From Ruminococcaceae bacterium UBA1767 (lineage in GTDB: Bacteria; Bacillota; Clostridia; Oscillospirales; Acutalibacteraceae), in contig DCGX01000025.1 of assembly GCA_002315505.1 (NCBI GenBank), forward strand, positions 1 through 11,075: a DNA stretch of 11,075 nt, in the 5' to 3' direction. This document shows, one piece after another, positions 1-5,830 of this stretch. The stretch's first letter is position 1. Each line of letters opens with the position of its first letter. Position numbers and translations under genes: made by a program. Below the pieces are notes generated by a model. The model made no database searches. It was given only the letters and a program-made list of their open reading frames with translations, and had not been told where the DNA came from.

Positions 1-4
1 AATT

Positions 5-229
5 ATGTTAGATACAATAAGAAATATTATTTGTGACTTTGTTGAGATTGAACCCGAAGAAATTACCGAGGACAGCATTCTCCGTACGGAAATCGGACTC
101 AATTCTCTTGATTATGTAAGCGTTGCACAGGAGCTTGAAAGAGAGTACAATGTCACAATTCAGAATAAAGATTTAGCATCGTTCAAAACAGTAGGTGATA
201 TTATCGTCTATATCGAAAAGAATATTTAA
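5..229 (+). CDS. Acyl carrier protein
   Basis: A 74-residue acidic protein of the acyl/peptidyl carrier protein family. It carries an acyl or similar group on a 4'-phosphopantetheine arm and hands it between enzymes in the cytoplasm. The attachment serine is S34 in GLNSLD; the usual motif is DSLD, so asparagine replaces the first aspartate. Length and the four-helix pattern (helix 2 from S34 through about E47, ending VGDIIVYIEKN) fit a complete carrier protein. Only four bases precede the ATG, so its ribosome binding site and upstream partners lie outside the window. No fatty-acid synthesis genes are visible beside it. It could serve a specialised pathway (D-alanylation, nonribosomal peptide, polyketide or O-antigen modification) rather than being housekeeping AcpP; the sequence alone does not decide. 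Confidence 0.9.
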   Translation: MLDTIRNIICDFVEIEPEEITEDSILRTEIGLNSLDYVSVAQELEREYNVTIQNKDLASFKTVGDIIVYIEKNI

Positions 230-507
230 TCTGTTTATTATACAAATATTATTCATCCTGTCAACCCGGTTCATTTGATTGTCGGATTTGGATTGTAAAG
301 TCAAATTCGGGATAAAACAATCTCCGATTTTAGTGTAGGTAATCTCTGCATTGTCGAATGTACAAAATAAATGTGATAATTTCAATTTGAATAACTATTA
401 AAAATACCGATGAAGTTTAACGCTCCATCGGTATTATGACTTTATGTCCGATATTATATTGTAATTATAGTATCCTTATCGGATTGTTCCTTTTTATTTT
501 AAATTGT
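230..507. other. Gene-free intergenic stretch between acp and galU ends
   Basis: This is an AT-rich stretch of 278 nt between the 3' ends of the convergent acp and galU genes. It contains the likely galU terminator (403-435) and two weaker inverted repeats: 283-290 with 302-309 (8 bp including one G-T pair, extendable by 277-282 with 317-322), and 447-453 with 477-483 (7 bp, 23-nt loop, T-rich DNA after it on the + strand). The CCGAT/ATCGG core recurs about six times. A 70-codon minus-strand frame overlaps the end of acp, but it has no recognisable motif and I treat it as non-coding. Confidence 0.5.
403..435 (-). terminator. Rho-independent terminator downstream of galU
   Basis: A perfect 10-bp inverted repeat, AATACCGATG (403-412) with CATCGGTATT (426-435), encloses a 13-nt loop. 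Read on the minus strand, the stem runs directly into TTTTT followed by AT-rich DNA, as expected for transcription leaving galU, whose stop lies 72 nt upstream. On the plus strand no T-run follows, so it is unlikely to stop acp transcription. Confidence 0.75.
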
Positions 508-1398
508 TCAGATTTTTGAAGCGAGGTCCTTGATGTATGCCTTGAAATCTTCACCGATTTCGCCGTGCTTAAGAGCCATTTCGCAGTTAGCTTTCATAAT
601 ACCGAGCTTATTGCCCATATCAAATCTGTTGCCGTCAAAATCAAGTGCAACGAGCTTGCCTTCCTTACCAAGACGGGCAAGTGTATCTGTAAAGTAAAGC
701 TCCTCGCCCTCAGGTGTGTTTGCAAGGTCTTCTGCAAGGTAATCAAATACCTGCGGCTGTGCAACAACACGACCGAGAATTGCGAAGCAGGACATAATCT
801 GCTCCTCTGTCGGCTTTTCGATAATCTGATGAACATCCATTACCTTCGGATTGTCCTCGTGCGGTGTGATGTCAAGTGTGCAATACTTCTTAACTGCCTC
901 ACGAGTAACCTCCTGAACACCTACAACGCTCTTTCCTGTGTTCTCGTAAACATCAATAAGCTGCTTCATAACAGGCTGACCATAGCCGTCGATAACATCG
1001 TCACCGTAAAGGATTGCGAACGGCTCGTCACCAATAAAGCTCTTTGCACACATAATTGCGTGACCGAGACCCTTTGTTTCCTTCTGGCGAACGAAATAAA
1101 CGTTGCAGATATTCGAGCACTCGAGAACTGAATCGTAAAGGTCTTTCTTTGAAGGATTCTTAGAGAGCTTGTCCTCAAGCTCGTAGCTGTGGTCGAAATG
1201 GTCTTCCATAACGCCCTTACCACGGTTAGTGATAATAAGAATATCTGTGATACCTGCGGCAGCGGCTTCCTCAACAATATACTGAATTGCCGGCTTGTCA
1301 ACAATGTTGAGCATTTCCTTAGGTACACTCTTTGATGCAGGGAGAACTCTTGTGCCGAGTCCCGCTGCAGGGATAATTGCTTTTGTAATCTTTTTCAT
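508..1398 (-). CDS. galU: UTP-glucose-1-phosphate uridylyltransferase
   Basis: Makes UDP-glucose from UTP and glucose-1-phosphate in the cytoplasm, supplying glucosyl and, after epimerisation, galactosyl donors for polysaccharides, glycolipids and teichoic acids. The 296 residues match the usual bacterial GalU length. The nucleotidyltransferase start motif IPAAGLGTRVLPASK (9-23) holds the nucleotide-binding glycine loop. KEML (27-30), YGDD (131-134, with the metal-binding aspartate), IIEKP (192-196) and FDMGNKLG (259-266) follow in GalU order. The ATG at 1398 is supported by a GGAGGT ribosome binding site (plus strand 1407-1412) 8 nt upstream. It is the second gene of an operon: the RING/DUF2628 gene ends 15 nt upstream, and no promoter fits between them. 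Transcription probably stops at the hairpin 403-435. Confidence 0.96.
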   Translation of the reverse strand: MKKITKAIIPAAGLGTRVLPASKSVPKEMLNIVDKPAIQYIVEEAAAAGITDILIITNRGKGVMEDHFDHSYELEDKLSKNPSKKDLYDSVLECSNICNVYFVRQKETKGLGHAIMCAKSFIGDEPFAILYGDDVIDGYGQPVMKQLIDVYENTGKSVVGVQEVTREAVKKYCTLDITPHEDNPKVMDVHQIIEKPTEEQIMSCFAILGRVVAQPQVFDYLAEDLANTPEGEELYFTDTLARLGKEGKLVALDFDGNRFDMGNKLGIMKANCEMALKHGEIGEDFKAYIKDLASKI

Positions 1399-1413
1399 GG
1401 GTTTTAACCTCCG

Positions 1414-2370
1414 TTAAGAATTTATTGTTTCAGCTATCGAATAAATTATATCCGGTAAATACATTGATACCACTAATGCAAGAAGCGTCATAAGATATGA
1501 CACACCGCCCGAACGTGCAATTGAATAAATACGTCCGTTTTCGTCGGGAATTTCTCTTGAAAGATGTACAATTCGTGTAAGTCTTTTTTTGAGAAGATAA
1601 TCTGCGAGCAAAGCCGCAACTATACTCTGTGCGAGAATTACAGCGATTCTCACTGCAAAGGTTTTAATAAGAATATTGCCGTTTTTCTGACTTGCAAGTA
1701 CAAATTTATTCGTTGCCTCGGTAAAAAGCTTAGTCTTGTCTGTATTTGAAAGTCCTGCCGTGTAATCCTCAAACGCCTGAGAATATTCCTCAATTGCGGC
1801 CTGAAATTCGGGACAAGCCGCCACCTGTTTTTCAACATACGTGCTAAGTGCGATTGTGCATAATATCGACATACAGAGAAAAACAAGGCCTGCCTTGTAG
1901 AGCTTTCTGTAGAAAAACCAGAACGGTGTAAGGAAAAATGCGCCCCAGTTCCACGTGATTTTCTTTTCCTTGTTGCGCATGAATTTTCTGATATATCTTT
2001 GTGCGCCCTGCTGAAAAAACACAGCCGCTTCACGAACCTTGATGCCGTCAAATTCATCATTGGGGTCAAACAGAATGCCCTTCATAAAAATATTTTCAGC
2101 CTTTGTGGCTGTCATCGGCATAAGCGGAGTGGTATTTCCGAAAGGAGTTCCATCTTCTTCGATTTTCTTTTCCACGGGTTTCGGCGGCTCGGGAACAAAT
2201 TCCGCTTTCCACTTAAAGCCCTCGGAATGCAAATGCTCATTCACGCACTTGTTATTCGCTTTATAGCATTCACGATGCTGCGGAGTTCCGCATACAGGAC
2301 AAACTACAATGTCATCTGTGTCATGCATAATCACACCGCAACCGTCACATTTATTATTATCGTAAAACAT
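1414..2370 (-). CDS. Membrane protein with RING-like zinc finger and DUF2628-like region
   Basis: 318 residues, function unknown. The N-terminus is a prokaryotic RING-type zinc finger with candidate ligands C8, C11, C24, C27, H32, C35, C42 and H46 or H48; CPVCGTPQHRECY (24-36) is its core. A proline- and glutamate-rich linker (58-75) follows. The segment WNWGAFFLTPFWFFYRKLYK (140-159) is typical of DUF2628/GtrA-like small membrane domains and begins hydrophobic helices at about 143-176. Further helices lie at about 237-259 and 288-312. The acidic region 180-228 probably lies outside the membrane. The ATG at 2370 follows AGGGAG (plus 2376-2381) by 5 nt. galU follows after 15 nt, so the two share a transcript, but whether it regulates envelope polysaccharide synthesis is guesswork. 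Ubiquitin-ligase activity should not be assumed from the fold. Confidence 0.85.
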   Translation of the reverse strand: MFYDNNKCDGCGVIMHDTDDIVVCPVCGTPQHRECYKANNKCVNEHLHSEGFKWKAEFVPEPPKPVEKKIEEDGTPFGNTTPLMPMTATKAENIFMKGILFDPNDEFDGIKVREAAVFFQQGAQRYIRKFMRNKEKKITWNWGAFFLTPFWFFYRKLYKAGLVFLCMSILCTIALSTYVEKQVAACPEFQAAIEEYSQAFEDYTAGLSNTDKTKLFTEATNKFVLASQKNGNILIKTFAVRIAVILAQSIVAALLADYLLKKRLTRIVHLSREIPDENGRIYSIARSGGVSYLMTLLALVVSMYLPDIIYSIAETINS

Positions 2371-2399
2371 ATTTTCTCCCTGAAAAAATCTTTTCGGTT

Positions 2400-2429
2400 A
2401 TTATAACACATTATTAGTATTTTTTACAA
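2400..2429 (-). promoter_or_regulatory. Probable promoter of the RING/galU operon
   Basis: On the minus strand a perfect TATAAT (-10, plus 2400-2405) lies about 30 nt before the start codon. A weak -35, TTGTAA (plus 2424-2429), is 18 nt further upstream. The -35 matches consensus at only four positions, so the -10 carries most of the support. It is divergent from the prfB promoter in the same 181-nt gap. Confidence 0.55.
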
Positions 2430-2478
2430 CAAAATTACCAAAATTTATAATTTTTTAACATTTATTGAAATTTATTTC

Positions 2479-2507
2479 TTTACATAAAGGGATTTTTCCT
2501 GTATAAT
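2479..2507 (+). promoter_or_regulatory. Sigma-A-type promoter of the prfB operon
   Basis: TTTACA (-35, 2479-2484; five of six matches) and TATAAT (-10, 2502-2507; perfect) are separated by exactly 17 nt. The expected transcription start is near 2514, about 38 nt before the prfB ATG, leaving room for the GAGG ribosome binding site at 2541-2544. No structured leader is evident in that short stretch. Confidence 0.75.
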
Positions 2508-2551
2508 TGACAGAGTATATTGAAGTAGTATGACTATAACGAGGTATTATA

Positions 2552-3667
2552 ATGGTACAGTTTGAAGAATTAAGATTACATCTTCTTGAATTTGAAGATA
2601 AATTAAAGGAACTCGGTGAGGCCCTCGGTCTTGACGTTATGAAGAAAGAGGTTGCCGAGCTTGAAGAAAAAACCGCACAGGACGGTTTCTGGGACGATAT
2701 CGCAAACACTCAGGTTGTTTTGCAGAGAATCGCCGCTCTCAAAAATAAAATTACAAAGTACGAAAACCTCAAGGCAACCTTTGAGGACGATCTGACTATG
2801 ATTGAATTGTCCGACGAAGAGGAAGACCTTGATATGCTCGATGAGTGTACTGCAAGCGTTAACGAATTCATTGCAGAGCTTGACAAACAGACTCTCAGCA
2901 CATTGCTTTCGGGTGAATATGACAATAAGAATGCCGTTCTCACCTTCCATGCAGGTGCAGGCGGAACTGAGGCTCAGGACTGGAATCAGATGCTTGTCAG
3001 AATGTACACACGTTGGGGTGAACAGCACGGCTTCAAGGTCAGCCTTGCAGATTTCCTTGACGGTGACGAAGCAGGTCTTAAATCTGCCGTTTTACGTATC
3101 GAGGGTGAAAACGCATACGGCTATATGAAGAGTGAAGCAGGTGTTCACAGACTCGTTCGTGTTTCTCCGTTCGACTCATCAGGTCGTCGCCACACATCCT
3201 TCGCCTCACTTGAGGTTATGCCCGAAATCGACGATACAATCGAGGTTGACATCAATCCCGAGGACATCAAGATGGAAGTTTACCGTGCTTCTGGCGCAGG
3301 CGGACAGAAGGTTAACAAGACATCCTCCGCTGTTCGTCTTATTCATATTCCTACCAACATCGTGGTTTCCTGCCAGGTTGAAAGAAGCCAGCATCAGAAC
3401 CGTGAGGTTGCTATGAGAATGCTTAAATCCAAGCTCCTCGAAATCAAAGAGAGAGAGCATCTTGATAAAATCGAAGATATCAAGGGTGAACAGAAGGAAA
3501 TCGGTTGGGGCAGTCAGATTCGTTCATACGTATTTATGCCGTACACCCTTGTTAAGGACCACAGAACTAATTTTGAAATCGGTAATATTAATGCTGTTAT
3601 GGACGGCGAGCTTGACGGCTTCATCAACGCATACCTCAAGCAGGCCTCACTTGCAGAAAACAACTAA
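2552..3667 (+). CDS. prfB: Peptide chain release factor 2, single continuous frame
   Basis: Class I release factor that reads UAA and UGA in the ribosomal A site and triggers hydrolysis of peptidyl-tRNA. The 371 residues are standard length. The codon-recognition tripeptide SPF is at 205-207, which marks RF2 rather than RF1 (PxT). The catalytic GGQ is at 250-252 within RASGAGGQKVNKT, and GSQIRSYV near the C-terminus is also conserved. Most bacterial prfB genes need a +1 frameshift at CUU-UGA-C near codon 25; here codons 27-28 read CTT GAC (2630-2635) with no stop, so the N-terminus is encoded directly. The ATG at 2552 has GAGG 7 nt upstream and begins the alpha-helical domain expected of RF2. 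It heads a tight operon: the cyclase-family gene starts 13 nt after the TAA stop, with its ribosome binding site AAGGA overlapping that stop. Confidence 0.97.
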   Translation: MVQFEELRLHLLEFEDKLKELGEALGLDVMKKEVAELEEKTAQDGFWDDIANTQVVLQRIAALKNKITKYENLKATFEDDLTMIELSDEEEDLDMLDECTASVNEFIAELDKQTLSTLLSGEYDNKNAVLTFHAGAGGTEAQDWNQMLVRMYTRWGEQHGFKVSLADFLDGDEAGLKSAVLRIEGENAYGYMKSEAGVHRLVRVSPFDSSGRRHTSFASLEVMPEIDDTIEVDINPEDIKMEVYRASGAGGQKVNKTSSAVRLIHIPTNIVVSCQVERSQHQNREVAMRMLKSKLLEIKEREHLDKIEDIKGEQKEIGWGSQIRSYVFMPYTLVKDHRTNFEIGNINAVMDGELDGFINAYLKQASLAENN

Positions 3668-3679
3668 GGAAATGATAAA

Positions 3680-4285
3680 ATGAATATCGTTGACATTTCA
3701 AGACCGTTACTTACCACAATCGAATACCCCGGAGACCCGGAAACAAGGCTGGAAACCGTGCGTTCTATTGAAAAGGGCGACAGCTGTAACCTTTCTGCCG
3801 TTTATGCGTGCGTGCATACCGCTACACACGCTGACGCTCCGAGTCATTTTCTCTCGGAGGGTGATACAATCGACATGGTTGATTTAAACAAGTACATAGG
3901 TCAGTGCACTGTTATCGAAGTTCCACCCGGAATCATCACAGGCGAATATGTCAATAAATATTTTCCGAAAAAATGCTCACGACTTCTCATAAAGGGAGAT
4001 TCTCAGTCGTTTTTTATGGAAAGTGCGGCATATGAGGCTCTTGATTGCGGAATGTGTCTTATCGGAACTGATGCCGATTCCGTCGGTCATGGTGACGGTC
4101 AGCTCAAAACTCACAAAGCTTTTTTACAAAACGATATCGCCATTATCGAAAATCTCGACTTGTCAGAGGTTGAACCCGGCGATTATTATCTTATCGCTCT
4201 GCCTGTCAAAATGGGCGCTATTGAAGGTGCTCCTGTCAGAGCGGTGTTAATTGACGATTATATTCTCTGGAATAAAATCAACTAA
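3680..4285 (+). CDS. Cyclase-family metal-dependent hydrolase (kynurenine formamidase-like)
   Basis: 201 residues of the cyclase/KynB-like family, cytoplasmic metal-dependent enzymes that hydrolyse amides or lactones such as N-formylkynurenine. The metal-binding signature is HTATHADAPSHF (46-57), with H46, H50, D52 and H56 as candidate ligands. Family members usually have glycine where A48 stands (HxGTHxDxPxH). The N-terminal DISRPL (5-10) with YPGDP (16-20), the late H...E pair in the GHGDGQLKTHKAF...IIENL region, and the closing GAPVRAVLID are also family features. The start follows AAGGA (3666-3670) by 9 nt. It sits between prfB and a sugar transferase, and no tryptophan-catabolism gene is nearby, so the substrate cannot be inferred and kynurenine formamidase is only one possibility. 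Confidence 0.85.
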   Translation: MNIVDISRPLLTTIEYPGDPETRLETVRSIEKGDSCNLSAVYACVHTATHADAPSHFLSEGDTIDMVDLNKYIGQCTVIEVPPGIITGEYVNKYFPKKCSRLLIKGDSQSFFMESAAYEALDCGMCLIGTDADSVGHGDGQLKTHKAFLQNDIAIIENLDLSEVEPGDYYLIALPVKMGAIEGAPVRAVLIDDYILWNKIN

Positions 4286-4308
4286 AGGCAAAATAAGAGG
4301 AATGAATC

Positions 4309-4872
4309 ATGAAAAGATTTCTTGATATTATTGCCAGCTTTATTTTGATTGTTTTGCTTTCCCCTGTTTTTATAGCTGTTGCAATAATACTTAAATGCTC
4401 CGAGGGCGGTTCTGTTTTATTCAAGCAAAAGCGTGTCGGACGAAATAATGAATTATTTACTATATATAAATTCCGTACCCTGCAGGAAAATATCGGAGAT
4501 ATGGCCACCGAGGACATTGATGTTGAACATCAGGTTCTCAGAATCGGTAAAATTCTCCGTGTTACAAGCATTGACGAGCTTCCGCAGTTGTTCAACATAC
4601 TCAACGGAACAATGAGCTTTGTAGGCCCGAGACCGCTTATTCCTGCCGAGAAAGAAATCCGTGAGTTAAGATTACAGTACGGTGTTTACAATGTACGCCC
4701 CGGCATGACGGGACTTGCACAAATCAACGGAAGAGATAATATTCAGTATAAAGAAAAAGCTCTGCTCGACAAGGAATATGTCGAGAATCAGAGCTTAGCA
4801 TATGATTTTAAGATTATTTTTAAAACTATTTCAAAGGTTTTAAAGCGTGACGATATCAAGGACGGCAAATAA
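4309..4872 (+). CDS. Small polyprenol-phosphate sugar-1-phosphate transferase (PglC/WcaJ-catalytic type)
   Basis: A monotopic phosphoglycosyl transferase that moves a sugar phosphate from a UDP-sugar to undecaprenyl phosphate, the first membrane step in exopolysaccharide, capsule or glycoprotein glycan assembly. The 187 residues correspond to the minimal catalytic form, without the extra four-helix domain of WcaJ-like proteins. Residues 4-28 form the hydrophobic re-entrant helix, with S18-P19 at the expected break. KQKRVGRNNELFTIYKFRTL (39-58) and DELPQLFN (89-96, containing the catalytic D89-E90 dyad) follow, then SFVGPRP (103-109) and RPGMTGLAQINGR (130-142). AGAGGA (4296-4301) precedes the ATG by 7 nt. 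It is third in the prfB operon. No glycosyltransferases or flippase are visible nearby, so the sugar and final polymer are unknown. galU across the divergent promoter region could supply a UDP-sugar precursor. Confidence 0.93.
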   Translation: MKRFLDIIASFILIVLLSPVFIAVAIILKCSEGGSVLFKQKRVGRNNELFTIYKFRTLQENIGDMATEDIDVEHQVLRIGKILRVTSIDELPQLFNILNGTMSFVGPRPLIPAEKEIRELRLQYGVYNVRPGMTGLAQINGRDNIQYKEKALLDKEYVENQSLAYDFKIIFKTISKVLKRDDIKDGK

Positions 4873-5724
4873 TTAAACCTTTGCTTTTCCGAGATACTCC
4901 TCAAGAGTGATTCCACGCTGAGTGATTTCCTTCGCAGCCTCAACACCAACGAATCTGTAGTGCCACGGCTCGTATACAACACCCGTGATTTTCTGCTTTG
5001 CTTCGTCCTTGGGATAGCGAAGAATGAATCCGTACTTGTAAGCGTTTTCACTCAGCCATTCGAATTCCTTTGTATTCTCAAAGCTGTCGGAAACTGAGCA
5101 GATATCCATCGCAAGACCTGCGTTATGCTCACTTGAGCCGGGAAGCATAATCACCTTTGCGGCTTCGATTGTTGCTTCTTTTTTGTCCATACCCTCATCC
5201 ATATACTGTGAGATACGGGCCTCGAAATTTGTTTTCTGACGTTCAAGCGAACGATATCCCGAATACGGAGTTAAAAGAATTTCTTCCTTTGCAGCAGCAT
5301 CGTACATTGCCTGATAATACGGAGCAACACGTGCATCCAATTCAACATCCGAGCCTTCTACTGCTTCTGCAAGCACAGGCTTGTAATTATCGGGCAGAAT
5401 GTAATCTGTGTTGAGAAGAATTTTTGAAATGTTGACATTCGGGTCAATTATCTGAGGATTGAAGCCTGCATATGCATATTCATAATCCTCATTAACTGTC
5501 GGTTGTGTGGTTGTTGTGGATGCAGGTATAGTAAATGTTGTATTTTCAATTTTGTCCGATTTCGTTGAAGTCACCTCATTTTCTGTTTTTGTACCAGTAT
5601 ATGCAGTTGACTTAAATTCGTTATGAGCAATCACAGCTCCTCCGATTGCCGTGATTGTAACAATGAGCATCACACATTCGAGGAAAATAGCTTTAATTAC
5701 CCTTGACGTAAATTTTTTATTCAT
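4873..5724 (-). CDS. Membrane-anchored VanY/M15B-type D-alanyl-D-alanine carboxypeptidase
   Basis: Zinc peptidase predicted to remove the terminal D-alanine from peptidoglycan stem peptides outside the membrane. It has 283 residues: a basic N-terminus, one membrane helix at about 11-33 (probably an uncleaved anchor), a Thr/Ser-rich linker (about 48-78), and the M15B domain from about 110. Catalytic features are SGYRS (155-159), SSEHNAGLAMD (197-207, with zinc ligands H200 and D207) and YEPWHYRF (251-258, with catalytic E252 and ligand H255). All expected active-site residues are present. The ATG follows an AAAGGA site by about 10 nt. The gene is alone on its strand, divergent from the M28 peptidase gene, and its stop codon directly abuts that of the sugar transferase. 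No vancomycin-resistance genes are nearby, so ordinary wall remodelling is likelier than a resistance role. Confidence 0.92.
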   Translation of the reverse strand: MNKKFTSRVIKAIFLECVMLIVTITAIGGAVIAHNEFKSTAYTGTKTENEVTSTKSDKIENTTFTIPASTTTTQPTVNEDYEYAYAGFNPQIIDPNVNISKILLNTDYILPDNYKPVLAEAVEGSDVELDARVAPYYQAMYDAAAKEEILLTPYSGYRSLERQKTNFEARISQYMDEGMDKKEATIEAAKVIMLPGSSEHNAGLAMDICSVSDSFENTKEFEWLSENAYKYGFILRYPKDEAKQKITGVVYEPWHYRFVGVEAAKEITQRGITLEEYLGKAKV

Positions 5725-5757
5725 ATTTTTTCAGTCCTTTGTGTTTATCATAAATAT

Positions 5758-5786
5758 ATTTTATTCGTTTATTTTGTCATTGTCAA
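5758..5786 (-). promoter_or_regulatory. Near-consensus promoter of the vanY-type gene
   Basis: On the minus strand a perfect TTGACA (-35, plus 5781-5786) is followed after exactly 17 nt by TAAAAT (-10, plus 5758-5763; five of six matches). The predicted start lies near 5751, about 27 nt before the ATG. The -35 box falls in the centre of the palindrome at 5776-5793, so a protein bound there would block this promoter. Confidence 0.75.
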
Positions 5787-5803
5787 CAATGACTTGAAAT
5801 AAT
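5774..5803 (+). promoter_or_regulatory. Possible promoter of the M28 peptidase gene
   Basis: TTGTCA (5774-5779; five of six matches) and AATAAT (5798-5803; five of six) are separated by 18 nt. The predicted start would be near 5810, just ahead of the AAAGGA ribosome binding site at 5814-5819. In AT-rich DNA such matches arise by chance, so support is moderate to weak. If real, it overlaps the vanY promoter and the palindrome. Confidence 0.35.
5776..5793. promoter_or_regulatory. 18-bp palindrome, candidate operator between divergent genes
   Basis: GTCATTGTCAACAATGAC is an inverted repeat with perfect 8-bp arms (5776-5783 and 5786-5793) around a CA centre. It covers the -35 box of the vanY-type gene and lies within the putative promoter of the M28 gene. 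It has no T-run and sits before, not after, genes, so a terminator is unlikely. The length and symmetry suit a dimeric repressor. I do not recognise the motif as that of a named regulator, and no regulator gene is adjacent. Confidence 0.5.
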
Positions 5804-5830
5804 TTTTATTCTGAAAGGAATGGTTTATAA

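Noticed and set aside
173..385. 70-codon minus-strand frame overlapping the end of acp
   Set aside because: Overlaps a solid gene by 57 nt, no family features, and covers intergenic inverted repeats; probably chance.
565..1131. 188-codon plus-strand open frame opposite galU
   Set aside because: Lies wholly antisense to a convincing galU, contains no recognised motif and has a composition expected from the reverse of a coding strand.
4873..5724. Vancomycin-resistance locus, suggested by the VanY-type domain
   Set aside because: No vanH, vanA/B-type ligase, vanX or vanRS genes are nearby, and M15B carboxypeptidases are common housekeeping wall enzymes.
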